Program-made: the position numbers and the translations under genes
Part shown: positions 1 to 9,481 of the stretch, piece by piece
Layout of the letters: each line of letters begins with the position of its first letter
How positions within the stretch are numbered: position 1 is the first letter of the stretch
The notes under the pieces: generated by a model
What the model was told of the DNA's origin: nothing
Seen by the model: only the letters and a program-made list of their open reading frames with translations
Databases searched by the model: none
Origin: Crocosphaera sp.
GTDB taxonomy: Bacteria > Cyanobacteriota > Cyanobacteriia > Cyanobacteriales > Microcystaceae
Length of the DNA stretch: 36,837 bases
Direction: 5' to 3'
NCBI GenBank assembly: GCA_030066295.1
Contig: JASJBX010000006.1
Location: 1 to 36,837, forward strand

Positions 1-37
1 ACCATATAAACTAGAATAAAGAATAAAACGATACCTT

Positions 38-2842
38 ATGCTTAAAGCTCTATTTGGCGATCCTAACACCCGTAAAATCAAAAAATTACAACCCATCGTT
101 GCGGAAATCAACTTACTCGAAGAAGATATTCAGCAATTATCCGACGAACAACTGAAGAAAAAAACCCTTGAATTTCGGGAAATGTTGGATAAAGCCAACA
201 ACGATGAAGAACTAGAGGATATTTTAGAGGAAATTCTCCCAGAAGCCTTTGCCGTTGTCCGAGAAGCCGGAAAACGAGTCTTAGGAATGCGTCACTTCGA
301 CGTACAGTTATTAGGAGGAATGGTACTCCATCAAGGACAAATAGCCGAGATGAAGACAGGGGAAGGAAAAACCCTCGTTGCGACCCTGCCGGCATATCTT
401 AACGGACTGACCGGCAAAGGGGTTCATATTGTTACAGTTAACGACTATTTAGCCCGTCGGGACGCGGAATGGATGGGTCAAGTGCATCGTTTTCTGGGGT
501 TAACCGTGGGACTTATCCAGTCAGGAATGAACCCAGAAGAACGCAAAAAAAACTATGCTTGTGACGTTACTTATACAACTAACAGCGAACTAGGATTTGA
601 CTATTTACGGGACAACATGGCCACAGCAATGGCTGAAGTTGTACAAAGACCCCCTAATTATTGCATAATCGACGAAGTTGACTCAATTTTAATCGATGAA
701 GCTCGTACACCTTTAATTATTTCCGGTCAAGTAGAAAGACCCACAGAAAAATATCTTCAAGCTGCTGAAATTGCCAAAAAATTAGAACTACAAGAAGACG
801 AAGAAGATCCCAAAGACTACGAAGTAGACGAAAAAGCTCGTAATGTTTTGATGACAGATCAAGGCTTTGAAAAAGCAGAACAATTATTAAGAGTGACCGA
901 TCTTTACGATCAAGAAAACCCTTGGGCCCACTATATTTTTAACGCCATCAAAGCCAAAGAATTATTCACCAAAGACGTTAACTACATTGTCAAAAATAAA
1001 GAAGTAGTCATCGTCGATGAATTTACCGGTCGTGTCTTAGCAGGAAGACGTTGGAGTGATGGACTACACCAGGCCATCGAAGCTAAAGAAGGAGTTCCCA
1101 TCCAAAAAGAAACCCAAACCCTAGCCACCATTACCTATCAAAACTTCTTCCTGTTGTACAACAAACTTTCAGGGATGACCGGAACCGCTAAAACCGAAGA
1201 AACCGAACTAGAAAAAGTCTATAACCTGCAAGTAACAATTGTTCCCACCAACCGTCCTCCCCAACGCCACGACTATGCTGACGTAGTTTATAAGAACGAA
1301 ATAGCTAAATGGAAAGCCGTAGCATCAGAAGTAGAAGAACTACACGAACAAGGCCGTCCCATTCTGGTTGGTACTACCAGCGTTGAAAAATCAGAAGTCA
1401 TTTCTAACCTCTTACAAGAAAGTAACATTCCCCATAACATTCTCAATGCTCGTCCCGAAAACGTAGAAAGAGAATCAGAAATTGTTGCTCAAGCAGGACG
1501 TAAACAAGCTGTTACCATTGCCACCAATATGGCAGGACGAGGAACCGACATTATTTTAGGAGGTAACTCCGACTATATGGCCCGTCTAAAAATTCGGGAA
1601 TATCTTATGCCTCAAATTGTTATGCCAGAAGATGATAACCTAATGGCAGCAGGAACAGGAGGCAATGGTAGTCGTCGTCCTCAAGGCTTTGGAAAGGATA
1701 GTAAAAAGAAAAAATGGCAACCATCAGCCGATATTTTTCCCACCCAACTCTCCCCAGAAACTGAAAACCTGATCAAAGCAGCAGTAAAATTTGCTGTGGA
1801 TCAATACGGACAGCAAAGCTTATCCGAACTAGAAGCCGAAGAAAAAATTGCGATCGCTTCGGAAAATGCTCCCACAGAAGACCCAGTCATTGAAAAATTG
1901 CGGGAAGTCTATAAAGCCATCCGCAAAGAATACGACGCATTGACCGACAAAGAACAGGAAGAAGTGGTAGAAAACGGAGGACTCCATGTTATTGCTACTG
2001 AACGTCACGAGTCCCGTCGTATTGATAACCAGTTAAGAGGACGGGCCGGACGACAAGGAGACCCCGGATCAACGAAATTTTTCCTCAGTTTAGAAGATAA
2101 CCTCTTAAGAATTTTTGGGGGCGATCGTGTGGCCGGGTTAATGAATGCCTTCCGCGTTGAAGAAGATATGCCTATCGAGTCCAAAATGTTGACCCGTTCC
2201 CTAGAAGGGGCCCAGAAAAAAGTAGAAACCTTCTACTATGACACCCGTAAACAGGTATTTGAGTACGACGAGGTCATGAATAACCAAAGACGGGCCATTT
2301 ATGCCGAACGTCGACGGGTACTCGAAGGTTTAGACCTCAAAGAACAAGTGCTACAATACGCCGAGAAGACAATGGATGAAATTGTCGATGCTTACGTTAA
2401 CCCCGAGTTACCCCCGGAAGAATGGGACGTAGAAAACTTAGTTAGTAAGGTCAAAGAGTTTGTCTATCTCCTCGAAGATATGACCGCTCAAGATATGGAA
2501 GATATGACCGTCCCAGAGATGAAAATCTTTCTCCACGAAGAAGCTCGTAAAGCTTATGATATTAAAGAAGACCAAGTGGATAAAGTTCGTGCTGGTTTGA
2601 TGCGAGAAGCAGAACGTTTCTTTATCTTGCAACAAATAGATACCTTATGGCGCGAACATTTACAATCAATGGATGCACTAAGAGAGTCTATTGGGTTACG
2701 AGGTTACGGACAAAAAGACCCTCTCATCGAATATAAACAGGAAGGGTACGAAATGTTCCTCGAGATGATGATCGATATCCGTCGCAATGTTGTTTATTCT
2801 CTCTTCCAGTTCCAACCCCAAAGTCAACCCCAAGCAGTTTAG
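38..2842 (+). CDS. secA: SecA preprotein translocase ATPase
   Basis: SecA is the ATP-driven motor that pushes unfolded preproteins through SecYEG; in cyanobacteria it serves both thylakoid and plasma membranes. The 934-residue product shows the Walker A region MKTGEGKT (about residues 105-112), the DEVD Walker B box in [15 protein letters not shown] (about 210-225), the preprotein-binding region, and the second helicase half with [10 protein letters not shown] and the [11 protein letters not shown] finger. A lysine/glycine-rich insert (about residues 537-570, [16 protein letters not shown]) lies in the second half. The C-terminus ends in a glutamine/proline tail and lacks the cysteine-rich zinc-binding motif of proteobacterial SecA. 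The start at 38 gives a normal N-terminus; only 37 bases lie upstream, so the promoter is outside the window. A strong terminator follows. Confidence 0.98.
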   Translation: MLKALFGDPNTRKIKKLQPIVAEINLLEEDIQQLSDEQLKKKTLEFREMLDKANNDEELEDILEEILPEAFAVVREAGKRVLGMRHFDVQLLGGMVLHQGQIAEMKTGEGKTLVATLPAYLNGLTGKGVHIVTVNDYLARRDAEWMGQVHRFLGLTVGLIQSGMNPEERKKNYACDVTYTTNSELGFDYLRDNMATAMAEVVQRPPNYCIIDEVDSILIDEARTPLIISGQVERPTEKYLQAAEIAKKLELQEDEEDPKDYEVDEKARNVLMTDQGFEKAEQLLRVTDLYDQENPWAHYIFNAIKAKELFTKDVNYIVKNKEVVIVDEFTGRVLAGRRWSDGLHQAIEAKEGVPIQKETQTLATITYQNFFLLYNKLSGMTGTAKTEETELEKVYNLQVTIVPTNRPPQRHDYADVVYKNEIAKWKAVASEVEELHEQGRPILVGTTSVEKSEVISNLLQESNIPHNILNARPENVERESEIVAQAGRKQAVTIATNMAGRGTDIILGGNSDYMARLKIREYLMPQIVMPEDDNLMAAGTGGNGSRRPQGFGKDSKKKKWQPSADIFPTQLSPETENLIKAAVKFAVDQYGQQSLSELEAEEKIAIASENAPTEDPVIEKLREVYKAIRKEYDALTDKEQEEVVENGGLHVIATERHESRRIDNQLRGRAGRQGDPGSTKFFLSLEDNLLRIFGGDRVAGLMNAFRVEEDMPIESKMLTRSLEGAQKKVETFYYDTRKQVFEYDEVMNNQRRAIYAERRRVLEGLDLKEQVLQYAEKTMDEIVDAYVNPELPPEEWDVENLVSKVKEFVYLLEDMTAQDMEDMTVPEMKIFLHEEARKAYDIKEDQVDKVRAGLMREAERFFILQQIDTLWREHLQSMDALRESIGLRGYGQKDPLIEYKQEGYEMFLEMMIDIRRNVVYSLFQFQPQSQPQAV

Positions 2843-2903
2843 TTGCTTGAGAGAACTAGGATAATGAGGGTTAGAAGGCTTTCTATCCCTCTAGTAGGGA
2901 CAG

Positions 2904-2938
2904 GAAAAAGTCAACCGTTTTTTTCAGTTGACTTTTTT
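2904..2938. terminator. Bidirectional terminator between secA and tRNA-Ser
   Basis: An 11-12 bp stem (arms AAAAAGTCAAC at 2905-2915 and GTTGACTTTTT at 2927-2937) encloses a T-rich loop and is flanked by T runs on both strands. It can stop secA from the left and the convergent tRNA from the right. Confidence 0.85.
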
Positions 2939-2949
2939 CCTTGGCAAAC

Positions 2950-2980
2950 TTCTGACTTCTGATTTCTAACTTCTGACTTC
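2950..2980. repeat. Heptameric tandem repeat (STRR-like)
   Basis: Four consecutive 7-mers read TTCTGAC, TTCTGAT, TTCTAAC, TTCTGAC, followed by TTC. Related 7-mers recur at 12072-12100 and, in opposite orientation, at 14107-14129. This is the short tandemly repeated repetitive sequence type known in cyanobacterial genomes. Confidence 0.8.
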
Positions 2981-2986
2981 AAAAAG

Positions 2987-3072
2987 CGGAGAGGGTGGGA
3001 TTCGAACCCACGTTGGCTATTAACCAAACCCGATTTCAAGTCGGGCGCGTTCGACCACTCTGCCACCTCTCC
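2987..3072 (-). tRNA. tRNA-Ser (anticodon UGA)
   Basis: Read on the minus strand, the 7-bp acceptor stem GGAGAGG pairs with CCTCTCC, followed by discriminator G. The anticodon arm CCCGA-CTTGAAA-TCGGG gives anticodon UGA. The long variable arm (TTGG/CCAA around TTAATAG) and GGTTCGAATCC T-arm are those of a class II serine tRNA, 86 nt long. The 3' CCA is not encoded and must be added enzymatically. It decodes UCA-type serine codons. Confidence 0.96.
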
Positions 3073-3197
3073 TCGATTTATTTAATTCATCCCCCATCTT
3101 AACATGATTTTCGTTTCAGGCTGTTAACAGGTGCTAATCACTTAGGATATTTTGCGGAGATTACAAAAACTGCAGATTTTCAAACTATAATTGTGAG

Positions 3198-3232
3198 AAA
3201 AAAATCGTGAGAAAAAACGAGTTTTTCTCACG
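3198..3232 (-). terminator. prk terminator
   Basis: Perfect 11-bp stem CGTGAGAAAAA (3206-3216) / TTTTTCTCACG (3222-3232), followed on the minus strand by a T run. It lies 27 bases beyond the prk stop codon. Confidence 0.85.
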
Positions 3233-3258
3233 GATTTAAACTGGATTTAGTTTGATAA

Positions 3259-4257
3259 TTAAACTTGAGCAGGAACTTGTTCTGCTGCTGTAATCTTTTC
3301 GTAGGTTTCTCTCATTTTTAAACCTACTAACACCTGGAATAAACCGGTTCCATTGGTAGAACCAGGATAATCTTTATGTTGTAGTAAAAGTTCAGTCATC
3401 TCACCATAATATTTGGTTCCGGTTTTACTAAGATGACTTTCGATGTAGATCATTTCTTCGAGGTTATCGAATTGACCATCTACTTCTAACATAGAGACTT
3501 CATTCCCCATGAAGTTGTCAGGACCATAGTACATCTTGATACCAGGATAAGCACAAGTTAACTTACGTCCACAAGGTCGCCAGTCAATGGTCGATCCTTC
3601 ATCGAATAAGTAAGCGGGTTCAAAGTTGGCAATGCCTTCTTTTTGAACCAAACGAACTCGTAATAACTTACTTTCGTGGTCTTCAATTAACTGAGTGGGT
3701 AAGACTTGAATCACCACATCAGCGTGTTGTTTTTGGGGTTCGATGTAAGCACTAAAGTCAGGTTTTCTAGCGTTAATAGAAGCCAAGACATCCTCGTAAG
3801 AATGGCCTCTTTCTGCCATATCCCGTTGAATTTTCCAGTTGATTTTAACTTCGTCACTAATGTCGAGATAAACCCCGAAATCAACCAATTCGCGAACTCT
3901 CTCGTCAAATAAAGGATGTAATCCTTCAATGACGATAACCTTATTGGGTTCAATGCGTTCGGGAGGATCAATTTCTCCCGTTTCGTGATTATAAATGGGT
4001 TTATCGATAGCTTGACCTGATTTTAAAGCTTTAATTTGCTCATACATCAGATCAAAATTATTCGCTTTGGGATCTAAAGCAGTCACACCGGCCGCTTTTC
4101 TGCCCTTACGATCCAAACTGTGATAGTCATCTAAACAGATGACCGTCATAAACTCTTCACCAAATAAATCGGTTAAACGACGTAAAAAAGTAGATTTACC
4201 GCAACCGGAGTCTCCGGCAACTGCAATAAGAACCACGCGGTCTATATTTGTGGTCAT
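3259..4257 (-). CDS. prk: Phosphoribulokinase
   Basis: This enzyme phosphorylates ribulose-5-phosphate to ribulose-1,5-bisphosphate, the substrate of RuBisCO, in the Calvin cycle. The 332-residue length is typical of the cyanobacterial/plant type. The P-loop GDSGCGKST lies at residues 15-23. The thioredoxin-sensitive cysteines are visible as Cys19 (inside the P-loop) and Cys41 (VICLDDYH). The short spacing between them is the cyanobacterial arrangement, which is less redox-sensitive than the plant one. A second cysteine pair occurs in RPCGRKLTCAYPG; in relatives it takes part in GAPDH/CP12/PRK complex regulation. It is transcribed divergently from petH across a 461-bp gap. Confidence 0.98.
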   Translation of the reverse strand: MTTNIDRVVLIAVAGDSGCGKSTFLRRLTDLFGEEFMTVICLDDYHSLDRKGRKAAGVTALDPKANNFDLMYEQIKALKSGQAIDKPIYNHETGEIDPPERIEPNKVIVIEGLHPLFDERVRELVDFGVYLDISDEVKINWKIQRDMAERGHSYEDVLASINARKPDFSAYIEPQKQHADVVIQVLPTQLIEDHESKLLRVRLVQKEGIANFEPAYLFDEGSTIDWRPCGRKLTCAYPGIKMYYGPDNFMGNEVSMLEVDGQFDNLEEMIYIESHLSKTGTKYYGEMTELLLQHKDYPGSTNGTGLFQVLVGLKMRETYEKITAAEQVPAQV

Positions 4258-4645
4258 AGCTTCCCTCTAAATGCAAAACAGAATTGTTAACCCGGTTTCA
4301 TTACCTTGTCATTAAAGTCTCCCATAAAGGGAGCATTATTAGTCAATTATTGGGTAAAATTTTTTGCAGAGCCAGGACTCTGTTTTTTTAATCCCAAAGT
4401 TGACCAGATCCTAGCAAGATCCAGATACGTATTAAATACTGACAATGGATTTTACCAGACTGACATCCCTCTCCACAAGAGATAAAGCACGGATAGTCAA
4501 GAAATGTTCCCAAGATGCTCCTTGGAAAAAAATCTAAAACTGACGCAAGTTTAACAGATTTTTCCAGAAAAATTCGTTATCTTCTATTAACGGACTGCAC
4601 TTATTGGAGGTTTCCCCTCCCAAATATTAAGCAACTCATAGCAGT

Positions 4646-4659
4646 GTATTTAAGATTAC
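4646..4659 (+). promoter_or_regulatory. Candidate NtcA-binding site upstream of petH
   Basis: The sequence GTA-TTTAAGAT-TAC matches the NtcA consensus GTAN8TAC exactly, 59 bases before the petH start. A TAN3T-type -10 box (TATGAT, 4688-4693) follows 28 bases later, somewhat farther than the usual 20-24. In Synechocystis, petH has a nitrogen-regulated NtcA promoter, which supports the assignment. Confidence 0.6.
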
Positions 4660-4707
4660 CACCCGATGGTAGGCTAAATAGAGCAGTTATGATATGCAAA
4701 ATAAATT

Positions 4708-5939
<1,232 letters not shown>

Positions 5940-5967
5940 GTTTCAACGTTATTTTGAATGTACAAGC

Positions 5968-5998
5968 AAGGGGTGGGCAAGGCTCACCCTTTTATTTT
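5968..5998 (+). terminator. petH terminator
   Basis: An 8-bp GC-rich stem GGGTGGGC/GCTCACCC (with one G-T pair) around AAG is followed by TTTTATTTTTA, 30 bases after the petH stop. Confidence 0.8.
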
Positions 5999-6017
5999 TA
6001 TGGGTTTAGAATATAGA

Positions 6018-6082
6018 GGGTAGGGTGGGCAAATCTGCGATTTATCTTAACCACTCATAAGGTAGAATATTTTGCCCACCTT
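6018..6082. repeat. Dispersed inverted-repeat element (GGTGGGCAAA arms)
   Basis: Arms GGTGGGCAAA (6024-6033) and TTTGCCCACC (6071-6080) enclose a 37-bp AT-rich centre. The arms resemble the GGTGGGCAAGGC core of the petH terminator just upstream. No T run marks it as a terminator; it looks like a short intergenic palindromic repeat. Confidence 0.5.
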
Positions 6083-6140
6083 AGAAAACTCTTTGTTAAT
6101 TTTATGTTAATAGGCAACTTCTTAGTTTAGGTTGAACAAA

Positions 6141-6377
6141 ATGGAAAAATTACTGACTTACGTTCCCATTATTTCATCAACTATTATCGCATTAGGAGTG
6201 TTATTCGGTGGGTTATTTTGGATGCTCAAAGTCATCATCAAAGTTGAATTAATCCCTGTTAATATGGAACTTGCAGCGTTAAGGGGTGAAATAAAAGAGA
6301 CGGAAAACCGCATTGAACAAAGATTAACCAGACTCGAAACTCTTATCGAAGCCCAAAGTAAAAATAAAAACCCTTAG
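6141..6377 (+). CDS. Small membrane-anchored coiled-coil protein
   Basis: The 78-residue product has one hydrophobic segment (about residues 9-33, IISSTIIALGVLFGGLFWML) and a charged helical tail rich in E/R heptads (ELAALRGEIKETENRIEQRLTRLETLIE). This is the layout of a membrane-anchored coiled-coil protein. A TTG three codons upstream (6132) is also in frame. I chose ATG 6141 because the duplicated copy downstream starts at the equivalent ATG. I do not recognise the family; small TM-plus-coiled-coil proteins of this kind are common in cyanobacteria and lack assigned functions. Confidence 0.6.
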   Translation: MEKLLTYVPIISSTIIALGVLFGGLFWMLKVIIKVELIPVNMELAALRGEIKETENRIEQRLTRLETLIEAQSKNKNP

Positions 6378-6381
6378 AAAC

Positions 6382-6495
6382 ATGGAAAAATTACTGACTT
6401 ATATTCCGATTATTTCATCAACTATCATCGCGTTAGGGGTGTTATTTGGTGGGTTATTTCATGAAAAATTCCCCCCCAATGGGAGGAAATCATGA
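6382..6495 (+). pseudogene. Truncated tandem copy of the upstream small membrane protein
   Basis: The frame repeats the first 26 residues of the 6141-6377 gene, MEKLLTY(V/I)PIISS onward, with one substitution (Val to Ile). It then diverges to HEKFPPNGRKS and stops. The copy starts 241 bases after the first, four bases beyond its stop codon. The other base differences between the copies are synonymous, so the second copy was under coding constraint before losing its coiled-coil half. It could still be a 37-residue membrane peptide. Confidence 0.6.
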
Positions 6496-6514
6496 CTTAA
6501 TTTCATTGTTTAAT

Positions 6515-7024
6515 CTACTTTAATTCACAAGAATCACGATAACACCAGCGTAATAAAGTAACTCCAATCGCAAATTTAACCACTTCTAACACCCAATAAC
6601 TCCAATGTAGAGAAATCATAGCAGATGGCATGGTATCAGTGGCTGCAAAGGGATTAATTTCTAAGCCAAAGGCACTTAATTCTGGGGTTAAGAAATAAGT
6701 GTAAATCAAAGCAATACCAAGCAAAACACTGGCTAAAATAATTGACCAACGTTCCTGAAGATGAATAAGAAGATGATGGCGACGGAAAATTAAAAATCCC
6801 GTTAAAACAAGGGCTGCACAAACTAATTCAATGCGGTTGAATAATCCAAAAATAATAAATCCCGCACTGGCAAAACCGCCCTCATTCATCATTCCTGATA
6901 AGGATAACCCAGGAATCACAACACAATCAAGAATAAGACTACTGCTTAGCCAAAAACCAAGAGCAAACATGACAACGGTTGTCCAGCTAAGAAACTTCCA
7001 ACGATTATTAGATAAAGCATTCAT
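6515..7024 (-). CDS. Four-helix membrane protein, DUF4149/TMEM205-like
   Basis: The 169-residue protein has about four membrane segments (residues 13-33, 50-80, 95-115, 140-160). The first carries the pattern WLSSSLILDCVVIPGL, followed by FGLFNRIE. That layout resembles DUF4149/TMEM205-type small membrane proteins, but the match rests on pattern memory only. The start at 7024 is supported by AGGAG 12-13 bases upstream. It converges with the small membrane-protein copies to the left and stands alone. No catalytic residues are evident. Confidence 0.55.
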   Translation of the reverse strand: MNALSNNRWKFLSWTTVVMFALGFWLSSSLILDCVVIPGLSLSGMMNEGGFASAGFIIFGLFNRIELVCAALVLTGFLIFRRHHLLIHLQERWSIILASVLLGIALIYTYFLTPELSAFGLEINPFAATDTMPSAMISLHWSYWVLEVVKFAIGVTLLRWCYRDSCELK

Positions 7025-7131
7025 ATTGGGATCGGCTCCTTTACTGTCCTATCTACATTATTGAAAGAAATGACTGAGAATTCACAGGTTTTGATAAATT
7101 TCTTTACGTTTAGGCCGACTTTAAATATTCC

Positions 7132-8088
7132 TTAATATCTGACTCTAGGATCGAGCAAGCCATAAGTGATATCAGCAATCACATTAAAAATAACAATTAA
7201 AATACCATAAATAAAGGTAATAGCCATCACCACGGGGGTATCACTACGGTAAATTGAATCGATTAATAATGCCCCTATTCCGGGTACTCTAAATATTTGT
7301 TCTGTGACTAATGCCCCCGTAAAAATAGTGGGAATATCGAGGGCAATTAATGTTACCACAGGAATCAAAGCATTACGGATAATATGGTTTTTGATGATGG
7401 CAAAATTGCTCAATCCTTTGGCTTGTGCGGTGCGAACATAATCGTGGTTTAATTCATCTAAAATAGCTGAACGAATGAAGCGCATTAACACAGCAGATTG
7501 ATATAAGGCTAACACGGTAATGGGCATGATAGACTGTTTGAGTTGTTCGATAAAAGTAGAAAAATTAGTGACTTCTAGGGTGCTGTTATAAATAAAAGGA
7601 AACCAGTTTAATTGAACACTAAAAATAACAATCAATAATAATCCTGTCAAAAAAGTCGGTAAGGAATAACCTAAAAAGGCAAAAGTTGTCAGGATTTGGT
7701 CTAAGAAAGAATAGCGTTTTATAGCAGAAATAATCCCTAACGGAAAGGCGATTAAAATACTCAATAGATAAGCGGTTCCTACTACCCATAATGTTGTGGG
7801 CAGACGTTGTAAAATTAAGTCTAAAACGGGACTTCTGCTGGTAAAAGAGTAGCCTAAATCTCCTCTAATAAAAGCAAAAAACCATTTAATATAACGAATA
7901 TAAATCGGTTGATCGAGTCCCAACGTTTTGCGAATATTCTCCCTAACTTCTTCGGTTATTGATGGGTTAGATGCGAATTCTCCTAAGGGATCACCTGGGG
8001 CTAATGCTAAAATAGCAAAAAGGACTAAACTAATAGCAATTAGGGTGGGAATAGCGATTAATAGGCGTTTAATTAGGTATTGGGTCAT
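7132..8088 (-). CDS. ABC transporter permease, dipeptide/oligopeptide (DppB/OppB) type
   Basis: The 318-residue protein has the N-terminal signature of DppB/OppB permeases (MTQYLIKRLLIAIPTLIAIS, then LAPGDP). It has about six membrane segments and the EAA-like cytoplasmic loop DYVRTAQAKGLSNFAIIKNHIIRNAL that contacts the ATPase. Such permeases pair with a DppC-type subunit, one or two ATPases and a family 5 binding protein to import peptides or nickel. None of the partners is adjacent. A family 5 binding protein lies about 4.1 kb away on the other strand (12220-13956) and may belong to the same transporter. No strong ribosome-binding site precedes the ATG. Confidence 0.9.
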   Translation of the reverse strand: MTQYLIKRLLIAIPTLIAISLVLFAILALAPGDPLGEFASNPSITEEVRENIRKTLGLDQPIYIRYIKWFFAFIRGDLGYSFTSRSPVLDLILQRLPTTLWVVGTAYLLSILIAFPLGIISAIKRYSFLDQILTTFAFLGYSLPTFLTGLLLIVIFSVQLNWFPFIYNSTLEVTNFSTFIEQLKQSIMPITVLALYQSAVLMRFIRSAILDELNHDYVRTAQAKGLSNFAIIKNHIIRNALIPVVTLIALDIPTIFTGALVTEQIFRVPGIGALLIDSIYRSDTPVVMAITFIYGILIVIFNVIADITYGLLDPRVRY

Positions 8089-8397
8089 GAGTTAAAATAG
8101 TTTATTATTGAATAATCCTAAGATCAAAATCAATTATTAGTCAACGAGTTAACCGATATAGAAAATAAAGCTAAGCGGATATTCTTTACATAGTTCCAAT
8201 CAACTCTCGACAGAATAGAAGTATAATTTTGGATTAGGATAAAATCCAACTTATTTTGCCATTTCTAAATAAGTGCTTCTAAAAAAATGATGATTTACGA
8301 TCATACAATACTTTGGAAACTTATGCAAAAGCAGTCTTAAGAACTCTTTTTTATTATAAAAATTATGTAAAAGATAAATTAATCTTTTACAAAAAAA
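8089..8397. other. AT-rich spacer without recognisable gene
   Basis: I see no coding frame with support. A perfect 9-bp inverted repeat GTAAAAGAT/ATCTTTTAC (8367-8375 and 8382-8390, 6-nt loop) lies next to the terminator at 8391-8428. The promoter of the permease gene must lie in the left part. Confidence 0.5.
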
Positions 8398-8428
8398 CTA
8401 CTATTTTCAGTTCCCTAAAAAATAGTAG
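8391..8428 (-). terminator. Terminator of the small secreted-protein gene
   Basis: On the minus strand a 10-bp stem CTACTATTTT/AAAATAGTAG (8419-8428 and 8398-8407) is followed by seven T. It lies 57 bases past the stop of the 8485-8829 gene. Confidence 0.7.
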
Positions 8429-8484
8429 AAATAGAAATTAGAACTATAACAGTTTCTTACAGTGATGGAAAATGATGTTAAAAA

Positions 8485-8829
8485 TTAATCATTATCTAAG
8501 CGCGATAATTCAAATTGAACACTAGATAAGTAAGCAGAATCATTAATGGTATCAGAAGATAAACGTCCTGCTTCAATAGCTGCTTTTACCAAGGATTCAG
8601 CGTCAATTTTACCCGATTTAATCCCTAAACTAAAGCGAATATGACTAGGAATTCCTTGCTCACTAAATGTTCCCCCTCTTCCATGACTCACTAAGTTAAC
8701 AGGAGAAAGATAAGTTATCGAATTTTGTTCAATCATTGAGTTCACCGCCATAACTTCATTGGCGTTAACAGGAGTAAAAAAACTACCTAAAAGTAGAGAA
8801 GATAAACCAGTAATAATCAAACTTTTCAT
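8485..8829 (-). CDS. Small secreted protein of unknown function
   Basis: The 114-residue product starts with a classic signal peptide (MKSLIITGLSSLLLGSFF..., likely cleaved after VNA). The mature part of about 90 residues contains SHGRGGTFSEQGIPSHIRFSLG and an acidic end. I chose ATG 8829 rather than the in-frame ATG 8844, because GGAG nine bases upstream serves the former and gives a proper signal peptide. I do not recognise the family. Export to periplasm or outside is inferred from the signal peptide only. Confidence 0.65.
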   Translation of the reverse strand: MKSLIITGLSSLLLGSFFTPVNANEVMAVNSMIEQNSITYLSPVNLVSHGRGGTFSEQGIPSHIRFSLGIKSGKIDAESLVKAAIEAGRLSSDTINDSAYLSSVQFELSRLDND

Positions 8830-8873
8830 AATGAATAACTCCATTGCTTTGTTTCGTTATTGTCAGTATGGGG

Positions 8874-8943
8874 GAGTTATCTGAAAAATAAATGACTTCA
8901 TTCTGAGTTAACGATAAGAGTTGAGTGAGTTATCTGAGAAATA
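8874..8943. repeat. Imperfect 17-bp direct repeat
   Basis: GAGTTATCTGAAAAATA (8874-8890) recurs as GAGTTATCTGAGAAATA (8927-8943), 16 of 17 identical, 53 bases apart. The second copy abuts the transposase relic that begins about 8938. It could be a leftover of a local duplication or of element loss. Confidence 0.55.
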
Positions 8944-9051
8944 GCTGAAAGCAAGTTTAGCTGTGGGACACGGGATAAAGCCTATTGCCCAGATGTAAGA
9001 CGTGGTAGAGGAGGCCGAAAGAAATCCACTACACCGCTATCTGTTGGATAG
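8938..9051 (+). pseudogene. TnpB C-terminal relic (IS200/IS605 family)
   Basis: A 37-codon open stretch ends CGTRDKAYCPDVRRGRGG...TTPLSVG-stop. No start codon or upstream domain remains. It is followed within a few bases by a hairpin and TAGTTCAC end like those that close IS200/IS605-type tnpB units. The two cysteines may be the remains of the zinc ribbon. I infer a 3' fragment of a tnpB gene; similarity is by pattern, not alignment. Confidence 0.5.
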
Positions 9052-9092
9052 GAAGCCCACGCTGTACGCTTGCGTCAGCGTGTGGTAGTTCA
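9052..9092 (+). mobile_element. Right-end hairpin of an IS200/IS605-type relic
   Basis: CACGCTG (9058-9064) pairs with CAGCGTG (9076-9082), with an inner ACGC-TT-GCGT stem, and ends GGTAGTTCAC. Imperfect hairpins just inside the end are recognised by Y1 transposases. It immediately follows the TnpB relic stop. Confidence 0.55.
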
Positions 9093-9111
9093 CTCCTTCT
9101 CCTTGCTGGAG

Positions 9112-9225
9112 ATACAATGGGATTGAGTTCTCCCTTTGTGGACACCAAGTTATTTTTGTGCGACTACTGGTGCTGCTTCTACTGAAACCATCAAAAAGTA
9201 TATTGAGAATCAGAAAAATAAATAG
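9112..9225 (+). pseudogene. TnpA (Y1 transposase) C-terminal relic
   Basis: The frame reads QWD-stop-VLPLWTPSYFCATTGAAS and then TETIKKYIENQ before a stop at 9223. LW-PSYF followed by TIKKYIENQ is the usual C-terminus of the IS200/IS605 single-tyrosine transposase. The catalytic tyrosine helix lies at IKKYIENQ. Everything upstream of the TPSYF motif is missing or shifted (in-frame TGA at 9124). This is a decayed second element lying just after the TnpB relic, so two insertions overlapped here. Confidence 0.65.
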
Positions 9226-9360
9226 CGGTGCGACCCTGCGCCGTCGTACGGCGCAAAGGAACGCGCACCAAGACAGAGACAGGGGGTTAAAACCCCGGTT
9301 CGCTCGACTGCCAGCCGTCAAAACGGACTGGCTAACCCTCGCTCACGGCTTTTTAGGTTT
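9226..9360. repeat. GC-rich multi-hairpin block
   Basis: Four hairpins follow in 110 bases: an outer GGTGCG/CGCACC (9227-9232, 9264-9269) around a perfect GCGCCGT-CGT-ACGGCGC (9238-9254); GGGGTT/AACCCC (9283-9296); and CCAGCCGT/ACGG-A-CTGG (9311-9331). The block is clearly more GC-rich than its neighbours. It probably belongs to the end of the TnpA relic element, but could also be an RNA. Confidence 0.5.
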
Positions 9361-9481
9361 ATTTTTTTTCTTGTGTCAATGACACAGATCACAGACAAAC
9401 CAGAAAATCCAGATTACCATGAGCCAATCTTGTGTACAAACACTGATAAACTCTTAAGCAATCATTTCAATATCCGTATTA

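Noticed and set aside
2950-2980. Possible CRISPR repeats
   Set aside because: Units are contiguous 7-mers without spacers; no cas gene is near.
9037-9321. 94-codon minus-strand frame
   Set aside because: Antisense to the IS relics and hairpins, with no domain or start signal.
9158-9382. 74-codon plus-strand frame
   Set aside because: It reads the TnpA relic and GC-rich hairpins in a wrong frame; the TnpA frame at 9127-9225 explains the region better.
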